Assembly (NCBI RefSeq): GCF_900167375.1 | Contig: NZ_FUWY01000003.1 | Coordinates: 214,567 to 278,566 of the forward strand | Source of the DNA: Anaerorhabdus furcosa | GTDB lineage: Bacteria > Bacillota_I > Bacilli_A > Erysipelotrichales > Erysipelotrichaceae | Direction of reading: 5' to 3' | Length of the DNA stretch: 64,000 bases | Part shown: piece after piece, positions 17,812 through 26,324 of the stretch | Layout: the number at the start of each line of letters is the position of its first letter | How positions within the stretch are numbered: position 1 is the stretch's first letter | Notes under the pieces: generated by a model | What the model was told of the DNA's origin: nothing | The model's input: only the letters and a program-made list of their open reading frames with translations | Databases searched by the model: none | Translations under genes and position numbers: made by a program

Positions 17812-17848
17812 AAAAAAGTTGTTACATATCTTTCATCATGTAACAACT
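17812..17848 (-). terminator. Terminator of the diguanylate cyclase gene
   Basis: Read on the minus strand, GTTGTTACAT pairs with ATGTAACAAC around a ten-base loop, followed by six Ts. It lies just after the GGDEF gene stop and is back to back with the plus-strand terminator. Confidence 0.85.
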
Positions 17849-17854
17849 CTACTA

Positions 17855-19789
17855 TTAATTTCCTTGTTTAACTCGTTTTTTAGCTTGGTACATTTCTTTA
17901 TCTGCTTTAACTAGTAATTCTTCAAGACTAGTAGCATCTTGATTCCAATAAGATATTCCAATACTTGCAGTAATCGCAAATGATTCATCATCAAACTTGA
18001 AAGGGAATACCAATTGTTTATGCAATTTATCAACTAATTTTGTTATATCTTCTTTTGTAGTATTCGGTATAAAGACTGCAAATTCATCGCCACCATGACG
18101 AGACGCAACCCCTGTATCGCCTATTGTATCTTTCAATACTTTTGCAACAGAACGCAATAATTCATCCCCTACATTATGACCCAAATTATCATTAACCATT
18201 TTGAAGTAATCCATATCCAAGAACAAGATAGCATGATTACCAGTTGCTCCTTCTTTTGATATGATTTGTTCAACACGACGTGTAAATCCTAAACGATTAT
18301 ATAATCCAGTTAAAGGATCTTTTCTAGCTTCCTCATTAGATTCTAATTCTTGTTTTTTAAATCCACTGATATCTCGCAACTGAATAAATAGATGAGACAA
18401 GCTATCATTTTCATAAGTTGGAACTATTAAAGCATGGAACCACTTTTCACCAAGATGTGGCATATATACTTCAGCCTCACAAGGTGTTGATAAATGGTTA
18501 TCTCGCATATTTACAAAAACGTTCATTAAATGTGCTTGATCTTTCGCACTAAAACAATGGATAAATCGTTCAACAATACATGCACCCTCTGGCACCACTA
18601 ATTCAGACATAATCTTTTGGAAAATATCTTTATTACTTGATATGGTTTGTTGCCTTGTATCGATATCAATATTTGTATCACTCATGTTTGCAGATTGATA
18701 TAATTGTGAAACTCCTTCATAGTTATGTTGTACCAATAAAATACGTTTCATTAACTCTAAAAACTTTGTGCTTAGATAACGTGTTTCTGCATAACCACTT
18801 TTCTCTAATAGTTTAACATCATCATCCGTTATTGTTTTTGGATATCCTTCAATAACATAAATTAAATTATTAATTGGACTTACTACACGATGACTAAAAT
18901 AAATTGCAAGAAGTATATCCACAATAACTACACCTATAATTATGAATCCATATGCAAAAATATATTGATTCGCAAATGCTCGAATAAAGGAATAATCTAC
19001 AAATCCAACTAAATACCAAGGAGTATTTGTCACATTTCTATAGTACCCTGTGATATATGATGATTTTACTTTTTCGTCAATTTCTCCATTACTTGCAAGA
19101 TCGACTTGGGACAAAGTATTCTTCGCAACATACTCTTGATCTTGATTAGCAAATTCTTTGAAACTAACTGCATCGCCATTATCTCTACATATATAACTTG
19201 ATGTATTTGCAATCTTATAATAACTACTAATAATTTTAAATAGATACGCATGGTCATAGATTGAAATCAAACTACCAATATAATTATCCTCATTATCAAA
19301 CATCGGCGTAATGATTCCTAAACTATACACTTCATCTGTTAACTCGAACTCTGCAATTGACTGTTTCTTCAATGTTTCAAGTTTTGGTAAATTTGTTTTA
19401 ACTATTTCTGTTTCTTTTGCTTCTCCAATAGTATAAATTGGATTGTTCTCTTTATCCAATAACAATGAAATCGCAATTCGATCTCCAGTCGTTTCCAAAT
19501 AAGATTGATAAGATTTAAATAAATCACTTTGTCCAACAAAACTTTCATCATTATCAATTTCTAAAAGTGACAACTTATTTTGTTTAGCAAATCGATTATC
19601 TAGAATCATATCATTGATAATAGTTTGTTCAATATAATCTGCTTGAACAGATATACTTTCTCTTAAATTACGAACATAGGATTCTTTTGCCAACTTGTAT
19701 CCACTTTGATACAACAAAACTGAAACTATCACAATTGGTGTGAGGGTCAGTGTTAGAAAAACTATAATCAACATTCTTCTTAATTTCAT
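17855..19789 (-). CDS. Membrane diguanylate cyclase with extracellular Cache sensor
   Basis: This 644-residue protein should make cyclic di-GMP in response to an external ligand. It has a transmembrane helix at about 5-27, a dCache-like extracytoplasmic region to about 270, a second helix near 275-295, an intermediate cytoplasmic PAS-like region and a C-terminal GGDEF domain with intact GGDEF at 566-570. The RxxD inhibitory site expected a few residues earlier is not apparent, so product inhibition may be lacking. GAGG precedes the ATG. Monocistronic; no EAL or HD-GYP gene is nearby. Confidence 0.9.
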   Translation of the reverse strand: MKLRRMLIIVFLTLTLTPIVIVSVLLYQSGYKLAKESYVRNLRESISVQADYIEQTIINDMILDNRFAKQNKLSLLEIDNDESFVGQSDLFKSYQSYLETTGDRIAISLLLDKENNPIYTIGEAKETEIVKTNLPKLETLKKQSIAEFELTDEVYSLGIITPMFDNEDNYIGSLISIYDHAYLFKIISSYYKIANTSSYICRDNGDAVSFKEFANQDQEYVAKNTLSQVDLASNGEIDEKVKSSYITGYYRNVTNTPWYLVGFVDYSFIRAFANQYIFAYGFIIIGVVIVDILLAIYFSHRVVSPINNLIYVIEGYPKTITDDDVKLLEKSGYAETRYLSTKFLELMKRILLVQHNYEGVSQLYQSANMSDTNIDIDTRQQTISSNKDIFQKIMSELVVPEGACIVERFIHCFSAKDQAHLMNVFVNMRDNHLSTPCEAEVYMPHLGEKWFHALIVPTYENDSLSHLFIQLRDISGFKKQELESNEEARKDPLTGLYNRLGFTRRVEQIISKEGATGNHAILFLDMDYFKMVNDNLGHNVGDELLRSVAKVLKDTIGDTGVASRHGGDEFAVFIPNTTKEDITKLVDKLHKQLVFPFKFDDESFAITASIGISYWNQDATSLEELLVKADKEMYQAKKRVKQGN

Positions 19790-19849
19790 ACATTTTTCCT
19801 CATTTGATATTATATAATTTTTATTTGAATTTAAGACCCAACACTTAGA

Positions 19850-19885
19850 TCAACTAGAAATAAATAGTGTAAACACTATTTATTA
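19850..19885 (-). terminator. Probable terminator of the CNNM-family gene
   Basis: AAATAGTG and CACTATTT arms with a four-base TTTA loop lie about 100 bases after the stop codon on the minus strand, followed by a moderately T-rich stretch. The same palindrome also sits upstream of the GGDEF gene, so an operator role is the alternative. Confidence 0.5.
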
Positions 19886-19987
19886 ATTTTATATAATCAT
19901 TCTTTTTCATTTATACCTTGTGTAATTATTCTATCATATTGTGCTTAAAATGACTAGTTTGGCAAAGCAACCTATGATGTATTTTGT

Positions 19988-21301
19988 TTAGTTTTGTTCT
20001 GTTTTTGTTACGATAGCTTTTTCTATACGGTAATGTTTTATTTCAACGATCTCTATTTCTAAGTGATATTCATTCAAACTGAACTTTGCTCCAACTTTTG
20101 GTAGTTCTTCAAATGTTCCAAAAACAAACCCTCCAAACGTATCATATGTATCTGTTGGCAAACTTATCTCTAATTCTTCAGCAACATCTTCTAGACTTGC
20201 ATTACCTATAATTTCCCAGGCATTATTTGATATCTTCGTTATTTCTTCCTCATTTTTTTGATAGATATCATTTTCTAAATCACCCACTAATTCTTCTAGT
20301 AAATCATTCATCGTAATAATACCAAACATACCACCATATTCATCTAATACAACCGAGAAATGATTTTTTGTTAATCGCATTTTTTTGAACAGAACATCTG
20401 CAGTCATTGTCTCTAAAGCATATTGTGCTGGATGAATCAATGTATTCACAACCAACTCTTTCGTTTTATTTTTAAGTCTAAAATATTCTTTAATGTTTAA
20501 AACACCTACGATGTGATCAACTGTTCCATCACACACTGGGTAAGTTGAATAACGACTTGTCTTCATTTCTTCTTCCCAGTCTTCTAAACTACCTGAGATA
20601 TCCAATGCTCTAACATCCAAACGATGTGTTGCGATTTCTGATAATTCAGTATCATTGAATTCGAATACATTTTGAATCATTTCTTTTTCTTCTTCTTCAA
20701 TAACACCTTTTTTATTTCCAATATCAACCATCATTCTTATTTCTTCTTCACTCACTTCTTCATCTTCTTGATTAGGATCAATACCAAGCAATCTCAAAAT
20801 TCCATTTGTGGAAGCTGTTAATGCCCATACAATTGGTTTGAATAAATTTGATATTGAAGTGATTAACGCTGACATACTTAAAGCTAACTCTTCTGCTTTT
20901 TTCATTGCCAAACGCTTTGGAACCAACTCTCCAAATACCAATGTAAAGTAAGAAAGAATCAATGTAATCACAATGACTGAAATCGTATCCAACGTAGCTA
21001 CTGGTAAATTCACCCCTACGCTTAGTAACCAATCCACCAACATTTCTGAGAAGTTATCCGCAGCAAATGCACTACCTAAAAATCCAGATAATGTAATTGC
21101 TACTTGAATGGTTGCTAAAAACTTTGCAGGTTGATCTGTAAGTTTTTTTAAACGGATTGCCTTTTTATTTTTTTCATTAACTAGTTGTTCTAGTTTGGCA
21201 TCATTCATTGATATAACTGCAATTTCAGCACATGCAAACACTGCATTTAATAATATCAAGAATGCTTGTAATAATAATTGAAAAATTAACTGACTACTCA
21301 T
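19988..21301 (-). CDS. CNNM/CorC-type transporter ('hemolysin family' DUF21-CBS protein)
   Basis: The N-terminal DUF21 (CNNM) membrane domain has about four helices (residues 5-190), followed by two CBS domains (about 210-330) and a C-terminal CorC_HlyC domain with NHFSVVLDEYGGMFGIITMNDLLEELVGDL. Family members export Mg2+ or act with Na+ exchange; 'hemolysin' is a historical label. The frame is open to 21328, but GGAGGAAAT directly precedes the ATG at 21301, giving 437 residues. A terminator-like hairpin and a 15-codon leader ORF lie between its promoter and its start, pointing to attenuation control. Confidence 0.9.
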   Translation of the reverse strand: MSSQLIFQLLLQAFLILLNAVFACAEIAVISMNDAKLEQLVNEKNKKAIRLKKLTDQPAKFLATIQVAITLSGFLGSAFAADNFSEMLVDWLLSVGVNLPVATLDTISVIVITLILSYFTLVFGELVPKRLAMKKAEELALSMSALITSISNLFKPIVWALTASTNGILRLLGIDPNQEDEEVSEEEIRMMVDIGNKKGVIEEEEKEMIQNVFEFNDTELSEIATHRLDVRALDISGSLEDWEEEMKTSRYSTYPVCDGTVDHIVGVLNIKEYFRLKNKTKELVVNTLIHPAQYALETMTADVLFKKMRLTKNHFSVVLDEYGGMFGIITMNDLLEELVGDLENDIYQKNEEEITKISNNAWEIIGNASLEDVAEELEISLPTDTYDTFGGFVFGTFEELPKVGAKFSLNEYHLEIEIVEIKHYRIEKAIVTKTEQN

Positions 21302-21316
21302 ATTTCCTCCACAAAA

Positions 21317-21356
21317 TGAAAAACACACAAAAATCTATCATTGATAGTGTGTGTTT
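21317..21356 (-). terminator. Attenuator-like hairpin in the CNNM gene leader
   Basis: On the minus strand AAACACAC (21356-21349) pairs with GTGTGTTT (21328-21321), enclosing an inner CTATC-AAT-GATAG hairpin, and the 3' arm runs into TTTTTCATTTT. It lies between the leader ORF stop and the ribosome binding site of the CNNM gene, so it can only act on that transcript. The 5' arm overlaps the leader stop codon by two bases. Confidence 0.7.
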
Positions 21357-21402
21357 AATTTAAATATTGATTGTGACATTTCTGCCAACTATCTTCGTCC
21401 AT
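21355..21402 (-). CDS. Leader peptide ORF upstream of the CNNM transporter
   Basis: An ATG with AGGAGAG nine bases upstream encodes MDEDSWQKCHNQYLN and stops at TAA, two bases of which fall in the terminator stem that follows. Three consecutive acidic residues at positions 2-4 resemble N-termini known to destabilise ribosomes when Mg2+ is low (as in MgtL). The small size means that coding cannot be proved, but a strong promoter, a good ribosome binding site and the attenuator immediately downstream argue for a regulatory leader. Confidence 0.6.
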   Translation of the reverse strand: MDEDSWQKCHNQYLN

Positions 21403-21428
21403 TTATTAGTTCTCTCCTAATTGATATA

Positions 21429-21457
21429 TTTATAGTATAAATTCAGGATAATGTCAA
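21429..21457 (-). promoter_or_regulatory. Sigma-A promoter of the leader ORF and CNNM gene
   Basis: On the minus strand TTGACA (21457-21452) and TATAAA (21434-21429) are separated by exactly 17 bases. The -35 overlaps the stop codon of the upstream HAD gene. Transcription would begin just before the leader ORF ribosome binding site. Confidence 0.75.
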
Positions 21458-22236
21458 TCAATTAAACCTAAACGTACACATGCATTATAAATACCATCAC
21501 TATCAGAATCCTCTGTTATATGTGTTGCTATTTCTTTTAATGCATCAATTGCATTCCCCATTGCTACACTTGTTTTTGCATTTTCAAACATCTTTAAATC
21601 ATTTATCCCATCACCAAAGACAATGATATCATCTTCATGTCCACCCTGCATTTCTACAAGTTTTTTAATTCCTCTGTATTTATCATCTGGTTCAATAAAC
21701 GCAAACAAACTACCCGCATAATGCATAAATCCAATTTTCTTAATCTCTTCTATTTGATTATACAATTCTTCGTTATTTTCAATAATGATTCTTCTTATAC
21801 AAGTTTCATTTGAATAATCATAGTCAGGTTTAACTAAAATCTTCCTCATAAATTTAGCGTTTGAAATGATTTGATTCATTCTTTCATTTTTTGTAACTAA
21901 TTCCTCATTATCACTTATTGATACTGCCCAAGCAAGACCAAGTTCATCACAACGTTTAAGTATATTAATCGCAATATTCATATCAATTGGTTCATATGAT
22001 TTTAATTCGCCGTCGACAATGATACCATGACCACCTTCACAAACTAAACTTTTGACTCCTGTCTTTTTAGCAATTTCTTTGGTTAAGTATACTGCTCTCC
22101 CTGTTGCCAGTGATATGAAATGTCCGTTCTCTTTTAATTTTTTTAGTGCTAGAATCGTTGATTCACTAATATAATCTCTTATTGTATGTGATATTAATGT
22201 TCCATCTATATCAAAAAATATATATTTCTTTTCCAT
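21454..22236 (-). CDS. HAD-superfamily Cof-type phosphatase
   Basis: This class IIB HAD hydrolase has motif I FFDIDGTLIS, motif II SLATGR and the C-terminal FGDGINDLKMFENA with the metal-binding aspartates. Such enzymes dephosphorylate sugar phosphates, nucleotides or cofactors; the substrate is not predictable. GAGGT upstream selects the ATG at 22236 (260 aa) over the in-frame start at 22257. It appears monocistronic and its 3' end carries the -35 of the next promoter. Confidence 0.9.
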   Translation of the reverse strand: MEKKYIFFDIDGTLISHTIRDYISESTILALKKLKENGHFISLATGRAVYLTKEIAKKTGVKSLVCEGGHGIIVDGELKSYEPIDMNIAINILKRCDELGLAWAVSISDNEELVTKNERMNQIISNAKFMRKILVKPDYDYSNETCIRRIIIENNEELYNQIEEIKKIGFMHYAGSLFAFIEPDDKYRGIKKLVEMQGGHEDDIIVFGDGINDLKMFENAKTSVAMGNAIDALKEIATHITEDSDSDGIYNACVRLGLID

Positions 22237-22317
22237 TTTTACCTCAAATCTATCCAAATGTACTGGTTTATTATCTCAAATGTCTACATCAAAATAAAGG
22301 ATTACTTCTGTTAAATA

Positions 22318-22353
22318 AAAGAAAAAATTCTATAAAAATATAGAATTTTTCTT
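22318..22353 (-). terminator. Terminator of the degV gene
   Basis: AAAAATTCTATA and TATAGAATTTTT arms with a short T loop are followed by TTCTTTT on the minus strand, just after the DegV stop. Confidence 0.8.
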
Positions 22354-22355
22354 AT

Positions 22356-23207
22356 TTATTCACTAAATCCAATAATACCAAATGCCCCTGGCCCACTGTG
22401 TGTAGAAACAACACAACCTGCTTGAATCCACATACATGATTCATATCCACATTCTTTCGCAGTTTTTTCTGCCTTCTCTTTTAGTAAAGGATTTAACTCA
22501 CCAGAATATACAAATACTGCACGGTCTTTCTTTAAATGATGCGTTTCCGAAAATTCTTTTATTAATTTCATACCCGATGTCATAATTGATCCACGATATT
22601 TTTTTGCTGACATTAGTTTTCCATCAACTATTTCAATTACTGGTGAAAGATTTAAAATCTTAGCTCCTAAGTATGCCGCGTTGCTTACTCGACCGCCTGC
22701 TTTTAAATAGACTAAATCACCTGGTATAAATCCCATATGTATTTTATTGATTAAATCTATAACTGTTTCCTTCACTTCTTCAAGTGGTGCTTCTGGATTT
22801 TTTTCTAACCATTCCGCTACAGTAAGCACAAGAAATGCTTGTCCAGCTGAAACACATTTTGTATCAATGCTTGTAACATAATCTAATTCTTCCGCAGCTA
22901 TAATAGCACTTTGATATGAACAGGTTGTGATTGCTGAATAAGCTAAATGCAAAATATGAGCATCTGGATTTTCTGCATGAATTTCATTAAAAACTGTTTC
23001 AAAATCTGCAGGAGTTGATCCACTTGTTTTTGGAAGTGTTCCTGTTTTTTGATAATAGTCAAAAATATCTGTAATTGGAAAAGTCATGTCATCCTTCGTT
23101 TCTGTACCAAATGACACATGCATCGGAACTATTTTAATTTGATATCTATTTACAATTTCATTTGGAATATCGGCACCGGTTTCCGCAACTATCACATATT
23201 TATTCAT
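22356..23207 (-). CDS. DegV-family fatty-acid-binding protein
   Basis: This 283-residue protein has the two-domain DegV fold. It shows the N-terminal VAETGADIPNEIVNRY, the lipid-site motif KTSGSTPADF with its serine/threonine residues, and GDLVYLKAGGRVSNAAYLGAKIL. Homologues (FakB in Staphylococcus) present fatty acids to FakA kinase. No fakA is seen here. An extended -10 (TGGTATAAT) lies upstream at 23266-23274, and the gene is flanked by its own terminator, so it is probably monocistronic. Confidence 0.93.
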   Translation of the reverse strand: MNKYVIVAETGADIPNEIVNRYQIKIVPMHVSFGTETKDDMTFPITDIFDYYQKTGTLPKTSGSTPADFETVFNEIHAENPDAHILHLAYSAITTCSYQSAIIAAEELDYVTSIDTKCVSAGQAFLVLTVAEWLEKNPEAPLEEVKETVIDLINKIHMGFIPGDLVYLKAGGRVSNAAYLGAKILNLSPVIEIVDGKLMSAKKYRGSIMTSGMKLIKEFSETHHLKKDRAVFVYSGELNPLLKEKAEKTAKECGYESCMWIQAGCVVSTHSGPGAFGIIGFSE

Positions 23208-23265
23208 TTACTTGCCCATCCTATTTTTCTAAATAAAACCGTGAAAACACGTTCTTATGGTCTTC

Positions 23266-23274
23266 ATTATACCA
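23266..23274 (-). promoter_or_regulatory. Extended -10 promoter of degV
   Basis: TGGTATAAT on the minus strand lies about 60 bases upstream of the DegV start, with no good -35 hexamer. The same TGG-TATAAT form recurs before rsmG and dnaX. Confidence 0.5.
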
Positions 23275-23301
23275 TGCTTTCTCTTTAATTTAGATTAATT
23301 T

Positions 23302-24306
23302 TTAGTCTGTATAGTATGGAATTGGTACTGTTACACGAATTGATTTAATATTAAATTCATCCTTATCATAGGCATTTACTATTTTCCACTTACCACTTTC
23401 TTTTTTTAAATCGATGACTTCTACGACTTTATTAAAATAATTTTTTTCACTTTCTGTATAACTTTTTTGACCCATTACCTCGACTCTTAAATTATTGCCT
23501 TCTTTTTTAACTGAAATGATTTCATCTAGAAACGGACTAATTGTTGAATAATTCTCACCGCCACATTGACAAATAAAGCGATAAGGTATTCCATCCTTAT
23601 CAATAAGATATGTCGATGAGTTTTTTGTATATGCCGACTTCAGTATTTCATCAACTTTTTCACTCACGATACCAGCCCTATAAAAGTCTATAATATCTTG
23701 TGTCGAGTTAATTCTTACACTATCTTTTATACCATGAATTTTTGGTACCATTTCACCATTACCATCCCCTTCATTACCAACATCATTAAAAACCCTACCC
23801 ATAAATAAATTAGTATAGTCTTTTAAATAATCCTTTAAGCTTTCGATTATCCTACGTTCTTCTTTATACAATTTTTTATCTGTTTCATAGAAGTTTAATA
23901 CAATGCCATACACTTTATACTCAACATTTAACTCATCGGAATCTAACAAGACATTTAAAGCATATTTCTCATTCAAGTAAATATTATATTCACCTTGATT
24001 GCCATTAGTGACTTCTGTTGGCGATAATATTTGAATTTTTGAGTCTTTAGTTATTGGGTCTATCTCTTGGAGATCAATGTATTTATCTTTCGCATCACGC
24101 GCATTATAATCCACAATTAATTTATTTACTTCATCAAGCAATTGCTGAGGTAACAAATCTATCATTTTATATTCTGTTTTGGTTACTACTGGCATTGGTG
24201 TTGGTGACACCGTTGGTTCACTTATTGGTGTTGTAGTGAGTTGTTTGGGCGATGAGCATCCACTCAACATTAAAAATGCTAAAAGAAAAGCTAGTAATTT
24301 AATCAT
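23302..24306 (-). CDS. Lipoprotein of unknown function
   Basis: This 334-residue secreted lipoprotein has a short hydrophobic signal and lipobox MLSGC at residues 13-17, then a Thr/Pro-rich linker (about 20-45) before a folded domain. A central region contains NDVGNEGDGNGEMVPK, and later CQCGGENYSTISPF has paired cysteines. I do not recognise the family. It follows a palindrome-bearing promoter region and seems monocistronic. Extracellular location is the only secure statement. Confidence 0.75.
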   Translation of the reverse strand: MIKLLAFLLAFLMLSGCSSPKQLTTTPISEPTVSPTPMPVVTKTEYKMIDLLPQQLLDEVNKLIVDYNARDAKDKYIDLQEIDPITKDSKIQILSPTEVTNGNQGEYNIYLNEKYALNVLLDSDELNVEYKVYGIVLNFYETDKKLYKEERRIIESLKDYLKDYTNLFMGRVFNDVGNEGDGNGEMVPKIHGIKDSVRINSTQDIIDFYRAGIVSEKVDEILKSAYTKNSSTYLIDKDGIPYRFICQCGGENYSTISPFLDEIISVKKEGNNLRVEVMGQKSYTESEKNYFNKVVEVIDLKKESGKWKIVNAYDKDEFNIKSIRVTVPIPYYTD

Positions 24307-24359
24307 ATAATCTCCTTAGGTAAATAAGTCTACTATTGTAGTTCTTAACTATATAATAC

Positions 24360-24382
24360 CATAGAAATAAAATATTTCTATG
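24360..24382. promoter_or_regulatory. Palindromic operator candidate before the unknown lipoprotein gene
   Basis: CATAGAAATA and TATTTCTATG form perfect 10-base arms around three bases. A TATTAT -10 candidate follows immediately on the minus strand, so the palindrome would cover the -35 of the lipoprotein promoter. The remainder of the 24307-24574 gap holds the PHP terminator and a short open frame without a start codon. Confidence 0.45.
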
Positions 24383-24548
24383 CTAAAATTATGCACTAAA
24401 TACTTAATACCTTCTTCTATGTTTTTCACCTTGAACAATCACTAGCAAACTTTAATTTTCGAATTTTCAATTATTTCTTTTTTAGCAACTCATCTATAAT
24501 TACACTTGGTCTTATTGATAAATTTCTACCGTAATTATTACTTATTTA

Positions 24549-24583
24549 CAAATAAAAAGTTCAATACGAACTTTTTATTTATC
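24549..24583 (-). terminator. Terminator of the PHP gene
   Basis: AAAAAGTTC and GAACTTTTT arms around a five-base loop end in a T-rich tail on the minus strand. The stem overlaps the end of the PHP coding region. Confidence 0.75.
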
Positions 24584-25396
24584 TATTCCTTTTAACTTAT
24601 CCATTGTTATATCAAGTTGTCCTATGGTTGTTTTCTCAAAACTTCCATGACAATCATTACCACATGTAATCATTAAGTCTTTTTCATTACAAATACTTAA
24701 ACAAATCTGTGTTATTTCTTCAGAATGTGATGGATAGTAGCATTCAATCCCATCCAAATCATTACTATCTATTATTTGTCTTAGTTGTTTTTCAAACATG
24801 GCTAAATCATCTGTTTTTATCACTTTCCCTGGATGTGCTAAAATCGCTTTTCCTCCTGCATGATGTATTTCTGTGCATACTTCATTTATTGGTGGAAAAT
24901 CAACACTTTCATACGTATGATTGTACTTAAAATAATAGCCAAAACTCTCACTTATGTCTGAAGCTAAACCTTTATCTACAAAATAATGTAGTGCTTTCCA
25001 GCCGCCTAGTTTTGGATCATAAGTATACTTATTAAACTCTTTTAGTGATACTTCTGAATAATCTTTTTCCATTTTAATTATCAACTTTTCACTAACTTCA
25101 TCGAGTTTTCTTTTAACATCATTTAAATATTTTTTGAATTTTATATCATCTAAATCATATCCATATGCAAGTACATGATAATTTACTCCTTGTTCTAGTG
25201 TATCTACTTCTGCACCTGGTATGCATGTTATTCCAGCTTCTTGTGCTAGTTCCATCATTTCTTTACATCCTGTGCTTTGATTATGATCTGTCAAAGACAT
25301 ATAACCTACCTGATTCTTAATCGCTTCATCCACAATTTCTCTTGGTGATAGTGTCCCATCTGAATAAAATGAATGAATATGTAAATCTACCTTCAT
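24575..25396 (-). CDS. PHP-domain phosphoesterase (YciV/RNase AM-like)
   Basis: This 273-residue PHP protein has the metal motifs MKVDLHIHSFYSDGTL, MSLTDHNQSTG, GAEVDT, AILAHPGK and CGNDCHGSF. It resembles the YciV group, in which members remove nucleotides from 3',5'-bisphosphates or short RNA 5' ends. It is distinct from the PHP protein in the phn operon (8929-9720). It follows parB but is separated from it by a terminator. The precise substrate is not determinable. Confidence 0.85.
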   Translation of the reverse strand: MKVDLHIHSFYSDGTLSPREIVDEAIKNQVGYMSLTDHNQSTGCKEMMELAQEAGITCIPGAEVDTLEQGVNYHVLAYGYDLDDIKFKKYLNDVKRKLDEVSEKLIIKMEKDYSEVSLKEFNKYTYDPKLGGWKALHYFVDKGLASDISESFGYYFKYNHTYESVDFPPINEVCTEIHHAGGKAILAHPGKVIKTDDLAMFEKQLRQIIDSNDLDGIECYYPSHSEEITQICLSICNEKDLMITCGNDCHGSFEKTTIGQLDITMDKLKGIDK

Positions 25397-25419
25397 TATT
25401 TTACCTCCGTATTTTATAA

Positions 25420-25447
25420 AAGAGTAAGTTACCTTACTCTTCGATGC
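25420..25447 (-). terminator. Terminator of the noc-parA-parB operon
   Basis: AAGAGTAAG and CTTACTCTT arms with a short loop overlap the parB stop codon on the minus strand and are followed by TTATAAAAT. Confidence 0.75.
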
Positions 25448-26324
25448 ATCCTAATAATTCTAAAATTCGATTTAAATCATCATTGCTTGTATATTTAATT
25501 CTAATTTCATTCTTATCTAAAGTAACATAAGTTTGTAGTTTAAGTTCCATTAAATTTTCCACATATACTAAATTTGGATCTTTTTCTTTTAATGGTTTTA
25601 CTTTAGTCTTTTTCTTAATATTACCTTCAGAAACATCTTTAGCAATCGCTTCTACTGCTCTTACTGATAATCCTTCTTTGTATACTTTTTCTGCAATTTC
25701 AATCGCAACATCTTCGTCTTCGATTGTTACAAGTGGACGTACATGTCCAATTGATAATTTCTTATCCGTTACCATTTTTTGAATTGGTTGAGGTAACTTT
25801 AACAAACGCATAATGTTTGTTACATAGACACGTGATTTACCAACTCGTTGCGCTAACACTTCTTGTGTATAATTTAATCTTTCAGCTAAATGTTGATATG
25901 CACTTGCTTCTTCTAACGGATTTAAGTCTTCCCGTTGCACATTTTCTAGAATAGATATTTCCATCATTTGTGCATCTGTAAAGTCCATGATGATTGCAGG
26001 TATTCTATCTTTCTTCGCAATTTTACTTGCACGCCAACGTCTTTCACCCGCAATGATTTCATATCCTTGCATACTCTTGCGAATAAGAATTGGTGTAAAT
26101 ACACCATGTTCACGAATTGAATCTGCAAGATCATTTAGAGCTGCTTCATCAAATATTTTTCTTGGTTGATATGGATTGGGTCTAATTTCACTTATTGCGA
26201 TTTCATTTGTTTTTCCACCAGCATCCACTTTACCTTGTTGGATATCTTCAATGGCTTCCATCATGTCTTCGCCAAATATTGCCTCTAATCCTCTACCTAA
26301 TCCTTTTTTCTTTTCTGTACTCAT
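25434..26324 (-). CDS. parB: Chromosome partitioning protein ParB (Spo0J)
   Basis: This CTP-dependent DNA clamp binds parS and recruits SMC. It starts with the family tag KKGLGRGLEAIFGED and shows EIRPNPYQPRKIFD, GERRWRA, NVQREDLNPLEEA and a helix-turn-helix around TQEVLAQRVGKSRVYVTNIMRLLKLP. At 296 residues it is typical. Its ATG overlaps the parA stop as ATGA. No convincing parS 16-mer was found in the window, so its binding sites must lie elsewhere. Confidence 0.97.
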   Translation of the reverse strand: MSTEKKKGLGRGLEAIFGEDMMEAIEDIQQGKVDAGGKTNEIAISEIRPNPYQPRKIFDEAALNDLADSIREHGVFTPILIRKSMQGYEIIAGERRWRASKIAKKDRIPAIIMDFTDAQMMEISILENVQREDLNPLEEASAYQHLAERLNYTQEVLAQRVGKSRVYVTNIMRLLKLPQPIQKMVTDKKLSIGHVRPLVTIEDEDVAIEIAEKVYKEGLSVRAVEAIAKDVSEGNIKKKTKVKPLKEKDPNLVYVENLMELKLQTYVTLDKNEIRIKYTSNDDLNRILELLGCIEE

